A stretch of DNA of 64,000 nucleotides. Source: CAZPUS01 sp964589825. GTDB taxonomy: Bacteria; Fibrobacterota; Chitinivibrionia; Chitinivibrionales; WJKA01. The stretch lies in contig CAZPUS010000002.1 in NCBI GenBank assembly GCA_964589825.1, positions 76,497 to 140,496 on the forward strand. Direction: 5' to 3'. How positions within the stretch are numbered: position 1 is the first letter of the stretch; each line of letters starts with the position of its first letter. The position numbers and the translations under genes were made by a program. Positions 1 through 9,133 of this stretch are shown in pieces. The notes under the pieces are model-generated. The model saw only the letters and a list, made by a program, of their open reading frames with translations, was not told the DNA's origin and did no database searches.

Positions 1-2130
1 AAGTGTGCCGACCGAATCGAGGATACGCTGCTGCGTTTGTCGTGCTGTTGAATCGGCATCGTACGATGCAGGGTTTTGCCGGGCATGTTCTTTTTGTGAT
101 GCCGCCAGATTTTGCGCACGGGACGAGAGTGCGGCGAGGCGCTGTTGCGCTTTCAGTTTTTCGAGGAACTCGAGTGCATGATCGATTTGTTCGGATAATT
201 CAGGGAGCTGTTGCTGCATGCGGTTAAGGGCCTCGCGCAGATCGCGATGTCCGGGAAGGCTGTCTTTTGAGTGCATATCGAACAGGACCGAGTCACCGAA
301 TTCTTTAGTAATTTCTTCAACCGATTTGCGAAGCTGCTCCATTTTATCAAGCAGTGCTTCATTCAGCGTACCTTCGTTTTTCAGGCGTGTGACACTTTTC
401 TGAAATGACTGCAGTGCTTCATTGAGCGAGTCGCGTTGTGAGGTGATTTTGGAGGCGAGATTTTTAATTACCTGTTGTTCATCCCATGAAAGCTTTTTGT
501 TCCATTTTTGTTCACGTATCATTCGTGAGAGCTCTTTTTCGATTTGCTCAGTCTCATGTTGCGCCGAAGAGAGTGAACGGTGCAGTGCATCTTCATCCCT
601 GGCCATTTTTTCATGCATCTGTGCAAGGGTGGGGAGACGGTACCAGAAGGTGTCGCTGCAGCTGCGGTGTCGGGCCGGCGCATTATCGGTAGCGCATGCG
701 GTATAAAAAACAGTGTCGCCGGGATAAATCGTCATTTTGTCAAGATGCCAGAACAGCCGGGAGTGCCATTCGCCGTTCTTTTTTTGTGAGGAAATATTAC
801 GGAGTGCACGTGTGCGGACCGTGGCGGAATCTGCGGTATGATGCCACCAGTGAAGCCGCACCGAAGAAATGCCAAAGTCATCGCCGGCGTTGACGGTAAG
901 TGTTTCGCTTGCGGGTGAGGAGAGTGTTATGTTGCGTCCCGGTGACGTGATGCGCACCGAGGGCGGCAGGTCTTTTCGAACGTCAATGCGGAATCGGATG
1001 TCGGAGCCCCCGTGCTGTCCGATTGTATCCGTCAGTACGAACCGGTATTCACCCCGTTTACGCAGGGGAATAGTGTCGAGTACCGTATCACCTTGAATCT
1101 GCAGTGATATGGTGTCGCCGTCGGTAAATACCATCCCGGCATCCGAAAGCGGAAAGTGGGATGCGAGTGCGATGCGCACGGGCGAGCCTGCAAACGCGGA
1201 AAACGATCCCTGTCCCGGTGGCAGCGTATCAGGTGCCAGGCCGGTATACGAAGGCGGATGTACGATTACTGAAAGACGCCGCATTCGGGGGGGCTGCACG
1301 ACATAGAGTGTTTCGGGGTTACTGGTATGAGCTCCGGCGGTAAACCGGTACGCCAGGGAATGGGTAAGTGTATCGGTGCGAAAAGAGAAAGTGCCGTTTG
1401 AATCTGCAAAAAGAAGTCTTGTTTTCTCAACAGGTGAGTTGAGCGAATTCGTGTGAAGGACACCTCTCGAAAAGAATTCTGTGCGCGGGACAAAGCGAAG
1501 CGTAGTGTCGCGGTGTGAGGGTATGCGACACGTTCCGGGAAAGATACGGTAACTGAACGAACCCGAAATAAGCGGTTCCCTCCAGTAACGAAATACCGGC
1601 TCAGAGGTGACGAGAGTAACGAATACGGCTGACGGTATCAGCAGCACCGCAGCAATTGAGGCATTACGCAGTCCCGCAACCGCCACTGTTCGGGGATACA
1701 TGTCAAGTGAAGATTCGGTGTCGGCAATATATCGTGCGGCAAGGGAGCGGGAGGAGTGTGAAGTGCGTTGGTGTAATTGGAGCGCAATGCGCAATCCGGG
1801 ATGATCAAGCCCGGATGCCGTATCGAGCATCGTAGCGATGTGATTCAGGGATGGACGGCGGATAAGGAGTGCATCGAGTACCGCTGCAGTCAGCGCTATT
1901 GCGGTACTAATTACGGTAAGGTCCCAGACAAGGGGCAGGACGGTCCATGGAAATACTGCAAACGCAAGGTGAATGAAAATATGGGCTGCACAGAAACAGA
2001 CGGCAATCCACAACCATATCCAGGCGGTGCGCTTGCATATCAGCTTCTTCCTGCAGGAGCGAAGATACCTGGTAAGAGCCTGCGCGGGCACCTGATCCCG
2101 GGAGCCGGTATGTGATTGAGCGGTTGTCAT
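1..2130 (-). CDS. Large membrane-anchored coiled-coil protein, DUF4175-like (partial)
   Basis: An open frame runs on the minus strand from an ATG at 2130 to the left edge without a stop (710 codons visible), so the C-terminus is missing. Three hydrophobic segments lie at about residues 33-55, 62-84 and 147-166. A long beta-rich extracytoplasmic stretch follows, then from about residue 450 a charged heptad-like coiled coil rich in Glu, Lys, Gln and Leu. This layout and the adjacent DUF4159 gene match the DUF4175-type proteins found in Bacteroidota clusters with MoxR, DUF58 and BatA genes; their function is unknown. The start lacks a clear Shine-Dalgarno, so the true start may differ. The family call rests on architecture and context only. 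Confidence 0.6.
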   Translation of the reverse strand, partial: MTTAQSHTGSRDQVPAQALTRYLRSCRKKLICKRTAWIWLWIAVCFCAAHIFIHLAFAVFPWTVLPLVWDLTVISTAIALTAAVLDALLIRRPSLNHIATMLDTASGLDHPGLRIALQLHQRTSHSSRSLAARYIADTESSLDMYPRTVAVAGLRNASIAAVLLIPSAVFVTLVTSEPVFRYWREPLISGSFSYRIFPGTCRIPSHRDTTLRFVPRTEFFSRGVLHTNSLNSPVEKTRLLFADSNGTFSFRTDTLTHSLAYRFTAGAHTSNPETLYVVQPPRMRRLSVIVHPPSYTGLAPDTLPPGQGSFSAFAGSPVRIALASHFPLSDAGMVFTDGDTISLQIQGDTVLDTIPLRKRGEYRFVLTDTIGQHGGSDIRFRIDVRKDLPPSVRITSPGRNITLSSPASETLTVNAGDDFGISSVRLHWWHHTADSATVRTRALRNISSQKKNGEWHSRLFWHLDKMTIYPGDTVFYTACATDNAPARHRSCSDTFWYRLPTLAQMHEKMARDEDALHRSLSSAQHETEQIEKELSRMIREQKWNKKLSWDEQQVIKNLASKITSQRDSLNEALQSFQKSVTRLKNEGTLNEALLDKMEQLRKSVEEITKEFGDSVLFDMHSKDSLPGHRDLREALNRMQQQLPELSEQIDHALEFLEKLKAQQRLAALSSRAQNLAASQKEHARQNPASYDADSTARQTQQRILDSVGTL

Positions 2131-2378
2131 TTTTTTTCTATTCTGCAGGAGATAAGTCGGACAATTAGCAGTATAATTAGCAGGGGGCATTCAGTGACGT
2201 ATGAAATGGATTCAGGTGTGTTTGTAGCGCATATCGGGTATTCGAGTGCTCTCCACTCCTTATAGTTCGATGCAGCAATTGCAGACGATCGAATACGACA
2301 CAACACCAAAATACCATAGGAACGCAGCTGTTGTGAGATGACTGTGTGTTATCGGTACCGCAGCGCTTGTCGCGGTTA

Positions 2379-3041
2379 TTATTGTTCGTAGAACCATGTC
2401 ACGATATTTGTACCCATTTTGAGAGCCTGTGCATGGAGATGCGGGGAGACCTTGTGCACACGAAGATTTTCCATGCCGTCGCCGATATCCGCCGAAAAGG
2501 TATAGAGTACGGCAATACGATCGTTATGATAGAGTGCATAGAGCTGTGCAGGTTCGCCGTTGTGTTCATGGATTTTGGGAAGTCCGGGAAGGTCGAATCG
2601 GACGGAAAAGATCGGATGGTCCGAGGACAACGGTTGCAGAGCAGTATTCGGAAAAACCTTTTTTATCTCTCTTCGAAACGATTCGTCCATGCCGAAATTG
2701 TCGTCTGCCCATAAAAAACCACCGCGTGAAAAGTAACGTCGAAGATGTACGACATCGTTTTCGCTGAAACGAATGTTGCCATGTCCCGTCATGTAGATGA
2801 ACGGATGGTGGTAGAGGTCGCGGGAATCGGGCGTTACCGTCGCCACGGTGTCGCACACCGCAAGGCGGGTCGAATCGTGCAGCATCCTGATCAGGTTGGG
2901 CAATGAGGACCGATCCGCGTACCAGTCGCCGCCCCCTGAGTACTGCAGCCGTGCGAGTGTGAGTTCGCACGCAGAAACGCTGCAAAGATGCACCATACAT
3001 AAAAGTGCGATAACAGAGAATGATATACGAAAAGTACCCAT
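2379..3041 (-). CDS. DUF4159 domain protein, exported
   Basis: A 220-residue protein. The start at 3041 gives a clean signal peptide (Met-Gly-Thr-Phe-Arg, hydrophobic core, VSA before CE). An upstream in-frame ATG at 3077 would overlap the preceding gene and bury the signal. The body carries the DUF4159 pattern: RLQYSGGGDWYAD near the mature N-terminus, a central FIYMTGHG strand, GGFLWADDNFG, a SDHPIF motif, and a C-terminal NIVTWFYEQ. DUF4159 proteins resemble a ThuA/glutamine-amidotransferase-like fold and co-occur with MoxR-BatA-DUF4175 genes; no reaction is established. It lies 13 bp downstream of the inositol monophosphatase gene on the same strand, so the two are probably co-transcribed. 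Confidence 0.75.
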   Translation of the reverse strand: MGTFRISFSVIALLCMVHLCSVSACELTLARLQYSGGGDWYADRSSLPNLIRMLHDSTRLAVCDTVATVTPDSRDLYHHPFIYMTGHGNIRFSENDVVHLRRYFSRGGFLWADDNFGMDESFRREIKKVFPNTALQPLSSDHPIFSVRFDLPGLPKIHEHNGEPAQLYALYHNDRIAVLYTFSADIGDGMENLRVHKVSPHLHAQALKMGTNIVTWFYEQ

Positions 3042-3054
3042 AAGTCCTTGTTTA

Positions 3055-3837
3055 TTACCTCCATCGTACCGATTCAATAATCGAATCGGCTATACCGGGG
3101 GCGGTCGATATGATACCTTCGGAGTCAAGCGTAAGCGCAGATCCGTACTTATCTCTGCATTCTCCCCCCGCCTCTTCCACTATGCATTTTCCTGCCGCGA
3201 AATCCCAGGGAGCGAGTTTGTATTCAAAAAAGGCGTCGAAACGTCCAGTTGCGACCCAGCACAAATCGAGGGCCGCAGAGCCGGTACGACGTATACCGCG
3301 GATGTTGACGGTAAACAGGCGGTGAATGGTATCGATCGTTTTTTTCATCATTTCACCTCTGTCGTAATGAAAGCCGCAGGCGACAATGGCATCCTGGACA
3401 GAATCTATCGGGGCGCATGTGATCGGACGGCCATTCATGTATGCCCCCTTTCCGCGTGCGGCGGTATACAATTCGTCATGTACAGGATCGTAGACCGCCC
3501 CGCAGATGACTTCTCCACGGTGTGCGAATGCGATAGAGAGGGAAAACACGGGGATGCCGTGTGCATAGTTATTCGTCCCGTCGAGTGGATCGATTATCCA
3601 GAGGTTTTCTGCGCTGGTGTCGGAATCATAGGCCCCTTCCTCTCCGAGGAAACGGTGTGTCGGGTAGCTGCTTCCGATATGCGCAACGATCGCCTTTTCA
3701 GCATTGATATCCGCCTCTGTCACAAGGTTGTTGGATGCTTTGGTATTTATTGCAACGTTCTGATAGTAATCGAGCACGATTGTGGCCGCCTTGCGTAAGG
3801 CCTCCTCTGCGCTCTGTAGTAACGCCTCGGTTTCCAT
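3055..3837 (-). CDS. suhB: Inositol-1-monophosphatase family protein
   Basis: A 260-residue Mg-dependent phosphatase of the SuhB/IMPase family, which hydrolyses myo-inositol phosphates or related sugar phosphates in the cytoplasm. The metal-site motifs are all present: GEEG, WIIDPLDGTNNYAHG, and the C-terminal APWDFAAG followed by EEAGG. I place the start at 3837 (METEALLQ), with GGAAAG about 10 nt upstream. The frame stays open to 3963, but those 42 extra residues would come partly from a fold-back repeat at 3887-4045 and do not resemble the family. It leads a minus-strand operon with the DUF4159 gene. Substrate is not determinable from sequence. Confidence 0.9.
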   Translation of the reverse strand: METEALLQSAEEALRKAATIVLDYYQNVAINTKASNNLVTEADINAEKAIVAHIGSSYPTHRFLGEEGAYDSDTSAENLWIIDPLDGTNNYAHGIPVFSLSIAFAHRGEVICGAVYDPVHDELYTAARGKGAYMNGRPITCAPIDSVQDAIVACGFHYDRGEMMKKTIDTIHRLFTVNIRGIRRTGSAALDLCWVATGRFDAFFEYKLAPWDFAAGKCIVEEAGGECRDKYGSALTLDSEGIISTAPGIADSIIESVRWR

Positions 3838-3886
3838 GGGAGCCTGTCTTTCCGGTGGTAATAATGAAAAAAAGCGATAGCTGGAA

Positions 3887-4045
3887 CCTGAATTGAATGA
3901 TTTTGCAGGTACAATCGGCGGGGTATCCGCACTGCTCTTTAATTCTGCAAAGCCATGAAACAATACGCAGGGGCCTCATGAGTTTCGAAAATAAAATGGC
4001 GGACGACTCACCCCATCTTTTATCGGAACAACGGGGCAGTATCGA
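3887..4045 (+). repeat. Fold-back element, degenerate full-length copy
   Basis: Begins CCTGAATTGAATGATTTTG and keeps the family order: ATCCGCACTGCTCTT, CATGA, CGAAAATAAAATGGC, CTCACC, then a decayed right end. About 159 bp, matching the family length. It lies 5' of suhB and creates a false N-terminal extension of that frame. Strand '+' in these repeat entries means the plus strand shows the arm beginning CCTGAATTGAGCGATTTTG first. Confidence 0.6.
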
Positions 4046-4136
4046 CAAAAAATAATCTTTTGTATGCAGCTTCGACCGGTAGACAACTGAATCCCTGTGT
4101 GCTTATGTATGCATAGCGTATTGGTGTATCAAAAAT

Positions 4137-4188
4137 CTGAATAGCGCGGATTGCAGCAGCTTTCATCAAAACAACCGTTCGATTTAGG
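4137..4188 (+). repeat. Fold-back element, short internally deleted copy
   Basis: A 52-bp form holding only element ends: GCGGATTGCAGCAG joined directly to CTTTCATCAAAACAACCG and TTCGATTTAGG. It is flanked by A-runs on both sides (AAAAA), compatible with a 5-bp target duplication but not informative because of low complexity. The rest of the gap before tyrS holds an ATGTATGCAT stretch resembling the second repeat family and nothing else I can name. Confidence 0.5.
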
Positions 4189-4338
4189 AAAAAATAGGCA
4201 CAGCATTATTTCTCCGGACAACATTGGTAGAAGGTTTTGGCGAAAATTACACTGCAATGGAAAATAAGAGGCGCGCAGAGGTATTTTTTGGTCAGTGTTT
4301 TAAGAAAGATAGTATGAACTATAGTCAAGGAAACAGAT

Positions 4339-5622
4339 ATGAAGTGCTTTGAAGAGCTCAAATGGCGCGGGCTGGTGGAAGATTTTATCCCGGGAAGCGA
4401 TGAACTTCTCGATTCCGAAAAAATAGCGGTTTATTCGGGTTTCGATCCCACCGCTCCATCCCTGCAGGTAGGCAATCTCATACCGTTGATGCTTCTTACC
4501 TTTCTGCAGAAACACGGTCATACGCCTGTGGTGTTGCTGGGGGGTGCTACTGCGCTGATAGGCGATCCTTCGGGTAAGACGGGAGAGCGGGAACTCTCTT
4601 CCAAAGAAGTTATCCGTCAGAATCTTGATAATTTCAGGAGACAGATGCATTCGTTTCTCGATTTTGCCCACCCGTCAGCCCCGGCGCAGATCGTGAATAA
4701 TTACGACTGGCTCAGTCAATTCGGTGCCATAGATTTTTTGCGTGAAGTGGGGAAAACGCTTACGGTCAATTACATGATCGCAAAGGAGTCTGTCAAACAG
4801 CGCATGGAGCAGGGCCTCAGTTTTACCGAATTTTCGTATCAGTTGCTTCAGGGATATGATTTTTACCGGCTATATACCGAAAAAAACTGTGTGATGCAGG
4901 TGGGCGGTTCTGATCAATGGGGCAATATTACGTCGGGGTGCGAATTTATACGTCGTAAAGTGCAGGGGCAGGCATATGCGCTTACCGCTCCGCTGTTAAC
5001 ACGTGCTGACGGCTCCAAATTCGGGAAAACAGCGGGAGGTGAGACGGTATGGCTCGATCCCGGGATGACCTCGCCGTATACTTTTTATCAGTTCTGGATG
5101 AATTGTTCCGATGACGACGCACAACGGTTCATTAAAATCTTTTCTTTGCGGGAGCCGGAAGAGATCGCATCGTTGTGCCGGGAGCATGGGCAGCAACCCC
5201 ATGCACGTCTTTTGCAAAAGATGCTGGCAAAGGAGATGACGGTTCGCGTCCATTCCGAGCAGGAATATGACCAGGCGGTTGAGGCATCGAAGATACTGTT
5301 TGGAAAAGGAACCCGGGATACACTGTCGCATTTGTCAAAAGAAGCATTCGAGGAAATCTTTGAAGGGGTACCGCGATATACGGTTTCGAGAGACGTGCTG
5401 GAAAGTGGGAGTGCGGTGCTCGAGCTGGTAACGATGAAATGCGGTATATTCGAATCAAAGGGTGAGGTGAAGCGTCTGGTGCGATCCGGGGGATTGAGTA
5501 TCAATAAGGAGAAAGTGAACGATATCGGGGCCCAAATCGGTACCGACGCGCTTTTGAACGATACGTATATACTTGTGCAGAGCGGAAAAAAGAAGTATTA
5601 TCTTATTGTCGTGCAGGATTGA
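4339..5622 (+). CDS. tyrS: Tyrosyl-tRNA synthetase
   Basis: A 427-residue class I aminoacyl-tRNA synthetase that charges tRNA-Tyr. It collinearly matches bacterial TyrRS: GFDPTAPSL at the nucleotide site, GGATALIGDPSGK, the NNYDW and SFTEFSYQLLQGYDF segments, GGSDQWGNI for tyrosine binding, and the KMSKS-type loop as DGSKFGKT. A C-terminal S4 RNA-binding domain begins near residue 360. The usual HIGH signature reads QVGN at residues 43-46, losing the first His. The start ATG has AAGGAAAC 5-9 nt upstream. Upstream sequence holds repeats; I see no T-box leader. Confidence 0.96.
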   Translation: MKCFEELKWRGLVEDFIPGSDELLDSEKIAVYSGFDPTAPSLQVGNLIPLMLLTFLQKHGHTPVVLLGGATALIGDPSGKTGERELSSKEVIRQNLDNFRRQMHSFLDFAHPSAPAQIVNNYDWLSQFGAIDFLREVGKTLTVNYMIAKESVKQRMEQGLSFTEFSYQLLQGYDFYRLYTEKNCVMQVGGSDQWGNITSGCEFIRRKVQGQAYALTAPLLTRADGSKFGKTAGGETVWLDPGMTSPYTFYQFWMNCSDDDAQRFIKIFSLREPEEIASLCREHGQQPHARLLQKMLAKEMTVRVHSEQEYDQAVEASKILFGKGTRDTLSHLSKEAFEEIFEGVPRYTVSRDVLESGSAVLELVTMKCGIFESKGEVKRLVRSGGLSINKEKVNDIGAQIGTDALLNDTYILVQSGKKKYYLIVVQD

Positions 5623-5751
5623 TTGTGCAAAGGTTCGAATTGTCGTGTTCTCTGTCGTGTCCGGGAAAATGACAGATCCGTCTTTACTCACTTCCCCCGA
5701 TTTTTACGCGTGTGTGCCACACGCTTTGAGTCTATCTCGTTGCCTTTGTAT

Positions 5752-5832
5752 CCAGTTGGCAGTATCCCGGGCATGTATGAACTCGCTTGGCTCAGATATG
5801 CACACATGCATTTTCCGAAACACGGCACTATA
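5752..5832 (+). repeat. Second repeat family, copy a
   Basis: Shares CCAGTT, GGGCATGTATGAA, CTTGG, ATGCA.ACATG and a tail TTCCGAAACACGG..C.ATA with the copies at 20800-20880 and 39484-39539. GCATGTATG can pair with CACACATGC downstream, giving a small hairpin. It lies in the 405-bp gap between tyrS and the beta-helix gene, which otherwise holds only the terminator at 5954-5995. Confidence 0.5.
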
Positions 5833-5953
5833 CCATGAAGGTTCATATATCCGGCGTGAGGGCATGCATGTGTATATTTGCAAGTACAGTTTGCTGTTTT
5901 ATTTTTAAGGCACAACGTAGAACTGATGTAATCTGAGACCGTACGCGAAGGGG

Positions 5954-5995
5954 AAAAAAGCCACGTTCCTTAAAAGGCTCGTGGCCTGTTTTTTT
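5954..5995. terminator. Bidirectional intrinsic terminator
   Basis: Stem GCCACG (5960-5965) pairs with CGTGGC (5980-5985). It has an A-run before it and a T-run after it, so it can end tyrS transcription rightward and the beta-helix gene leftward. The two genes converge here. Confidence 0.75.
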
Positions 5996-6027
5996 CACAA
6001 AGAAACGCAATATGTCGAATCAGGGGA

Positions 6028-8846
6028 TCAGTCTTCGTGCAGATACGGGCCGGTTCCGTTGTTGGAAAAGGTGATCGATGCGTAATCGATGTTGGTATTG
6101 CCGGTACCATACGAATATATACCGTATATCATGCAGTTTTTGATAGTAGAGTGCGATATATTTACCAGGCATTCATCGCTGTTGATTCCTGTGGTTGCGG
6201 AATCGATGACGCAGTATGAAACCGAACAGTTTGCATTTGCATTATCGGTAAAACGTAATCCGTAAAGACTGTAATTGTAACTGTCCGCTTCTCCGTGTCC
6301 CCAGAAAACGCCGTTTTCATAAGTAGAAAACCATATGCTGTCGGTTACGGTGCCATTTGCAATAAGGGTGCCGTGGTTTACGGCAAGGTACGCGTCATCC
6401 TGAAATTCGAATCTGGTGCCGGGATGTATTGTTATTTCGACGCCGTTGGTGTTGTCGATAGTTGCTTCTTCGGTAAATACATAGGGCACAACAAGCCTTT
6501 TCCACGAGCCTGACTCAGTAACTTCGTCCCCTTCTACCGCAACCGCATCTATCGCATTGCCGGTGAAAGATGAAGTACCGGAGAGGCGTGAAAGGTACGT
6601 TGCCTTGATATACAGGGGGAAGAATGTACTGGTTTTCCCATTGGAAACAAAGGCATTGTGTATAAAAGCGGTCGAGTCTTTTGGCCCGCAGTCGTCGAAA
6701 TATATGCCTGCATATGCGCAATTTGTAAACGTGCAGTGTGATATCGTTATGCCGTCCTTTTCAAAAAGGATACCGGTAGTCGCAGAGTCGAATGTACAGT
6801 ACGAGAGCGATGAGTTGGTGTTGGCATTGTCGGTGAACCGAAGCCCGTAACGGCTGTACCAGTACGAGTCATCCTGTCCCTGGCCCCAGTATTTACCGTG
6901 TTCGAAATTCGAAAACGTAATGCTGTCGGTTGCTGTGCCCTGTGCAACGAGCGTTCCGTGATCAATGCTCAGGGTCACATCTTCAAGCAGTCTTATAGCC
7001 GTCCCGGGTTCAATTGTGATTTGTATGCCATTGGTATTATTTATCGTTGCATCATGATTAAACACATAGGGAACGGGCAGTTTTTTCCATGTACCCGATT
7101 CCGTTACCTGCTCTCCGGTAACCGCGACCGCATCTATCGTATTGTTGGTGAAAACAGCGGTGCCGGAGAGTCGTGCAAGATAGGTCGCATCGATATACAA
7201 GGGGAAAAAACGTGCGGTTTTTCCGTTGGAAACAAAGGCATTGTGTATAAAAGCGGTCGAGTCTTTTGGCCCGCAGTCGTCGAAATATATGCCTGCATAT
7301 GCGCAATTTGTAAAGGTGCAATGCGATATTGATATGCCGTCTTTTTCCATATAAATACCGGTAGTGGCAGAATCAAAAACGCAGTACGAGAGCGATGAGT
7401 TGGTGTTGGCATTGTCGGTGAACCGAAGCCCGTATCGGCTGTACCAGTACGAATCATCCTTTCCCTGCCCCCAGTATTTGCCGTGTTCAAAGCTTGAAAA
7501 AACGATACTGTCGTCTGCACTCCCTTCGGCAATAAACGTTGCATTATCGACTGTGATCGTAACATCTTCATTAAATTCGAATGCAGTTCCCGGATGTACG
7601 GTAATTGTAACACCGCTTGCATTATCGATGGAGACGTCATTCTGGAATACATAGGGAACCGCCAGCTTTTTCCATGAACCAGACGTGGTGACGTCGTCTC
7701 CGGTAACGGCGACCGCATCCACGGTGTTATCGGTGAACGTCGCGCTTCCCGAAAGCCGGGAGAGGTAGGTGGCGTCGAGATATAGCGGGAAAAAACGTGC
7801 GGTTTTTCCATTCGATATGAATTGGTTGTTCATAAACGAAGAAGAGTCTTTTGGCCCGCAGTCGTCGAAATAGATGCCTGCATATGCGCAATTTGTAAAC
7901 GTGCAGTTGGTTATCGCGATTGCATCTTNNNNNNNNNNNNNNNNNNNNNNNNNNNNNNNNNNNNNNNNNNNNNNNNNNNNNNNNNNNNNNNNNNNNNNNN
8001 NNNNNNNNNNNNNNNNNNNNNNNNNNNNATGCCTGCATATGCGCAATTTGTAAACGTGCAGTTGGTTATCGCGATTGCATCTTTTTCAACAAGAATCCCG
8101 GTGGTGGCTGAATCGAAAACGCAATATGAGAGAGATGAATTTGCATTTGCATTAGCGCTGAGACGCAACGCATACCGGCTGTACCAGTAGGAGTCGTCCT
8201 GCCCCTGTCCCCAGTATTTCCCCGAAGAATAGTTGGTAAACAAAATGTTAGCGGTATCTTTACCCTGTGCCGTTATTGTTCCCTGATCGACCACAATGGT
8301 ACTTGCCTCATCAAGAAGAATATGGGCACCTTCTCTGATAATGAGTTCTCCGTTTACAGTAAGTCGTTCGAGTATTTCAATCCTGGTGTGGGGACCAAAG
8401 GTGACATTGCAACCGGAGGGGATGGTAAGGTTGCCCGATATCGTATAGGTGACCGACGTACAGTCGTACACTGCGGGACAGGACGAAGCGGTGATACCGA
8501 TGGTATTATCAACCACGACCACGACCCTTGTCGCAGTGGTGGTGTTGCCGTCACTGTCGGTCACTTTGTAAACAATGGAATACGTGCCGGTTTGTGTGGT
8601 ATCTATATTATCGGTTACCTGAATAGCACTGCTCAGATCGCCATCCTGTGCATCGGTTGCTGTCGCTCCCGAGTCGATGTAGGTATGGTATATGCCGAGG
8701 GTGTCCGTTTCAGGCCCGATAATGGTTATGACCGGTGCGTCGCCGTCATCGCCGGGCGAAAAAAGGTCACACGCGATTAATGTGATTGCTGCCGCACCGC
8801 ACATGAAAAGCAGTGATCGCATAAGAGAATAAGATTGATTTGTCAT
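6028..8846 (-). CDS. Beta-helix repeat lipoprotein, interrupted by an assembly gap
   Basis: Starts at 8846 behind GGGGGT. The N-terminus is a lipoprotein signal (hydrophobic core, LIAC lipobox at about residues 23-26), followed by a DUF5011/HYR-like Ig domain (VITIIGPE, IYHTYIDSGATATDAQDGDL, GTYSIVYKVTDSDGN) and a right-handed parallel beta-helix. The helix part is built from four tandem units of 195 residues, each carrying YWGQG.DDSYWYSRYG.RF, a CxF.NCAYAGIYFDDCG segment, and HPGT. The equivalent DNA site (CCAGT or CCAG) recurs at 6301, 6886, 7471 and 8211. A 100-N gap (7929-8028) breaks the frame artificially. Removing the gap plus one copy of a 55-bp duplication restores one 887-residue frame. 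Likely an outer-surface adhesin or polysaccharide-interacting protein; no catalytic motif seen. Confidence 0.8.
7929..8028. other. Assembly gap (100 N) with 55-bp identical flanks
   Basis: The 55 bases before the gap (7874-7928) are identical to the 55 after it (8029-8083). Fusing them leaves repeat spacing of exactly 585 bp, as in the other units. The gap therefore looks like an unmerged contig overlap, although extra collapsed repeat units cannot be excluded. Confidence 0.9.
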
Positions 8847-9133
8847 ATAGACCCCCTTTACTTAAAAAGTAGTAGATATGGTTATCATGTCGGCCTGCGT
8901 CGCAGCGCGACAAGTTATCATTCCCGCGCAGCCGTTACTCTTCATTATTATGTGAAGAGTAAGTAGGAAAGCCTCTCTATTTTTTTGCGCAATGTGCAGC
9001 AGCGCCTTATTTGCATTCATGCCTGTGCAGTTATGCCGGTGTAAAAAATATACCAAAAAAAAATATGAGGATATAGTAAAAAAGGGACAAATGCGGATTT
9101 ATGACGATGCGATATTTCCCGTAAAAAAACGGA

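Noticed and set aside
2127..2309. 60-codon minus-strand frame upstream of the DUF4175-like gene
   Set aside because: It starts with TTG, lacks a ribosome-binding site, and has no homology I recognise. It could be a leader, but support is too thin.
2848..3798. 316-codon plus-strand open frame
   Set aside because: It is antisense to suhB and the DUF4159 gene, both of which have clear motifs.
5573..5908. 111-codon plus-strand frame overlapping the tyrS end
   Set aside because: It runs through tyrS out of frame and through a repeat; no start signal.
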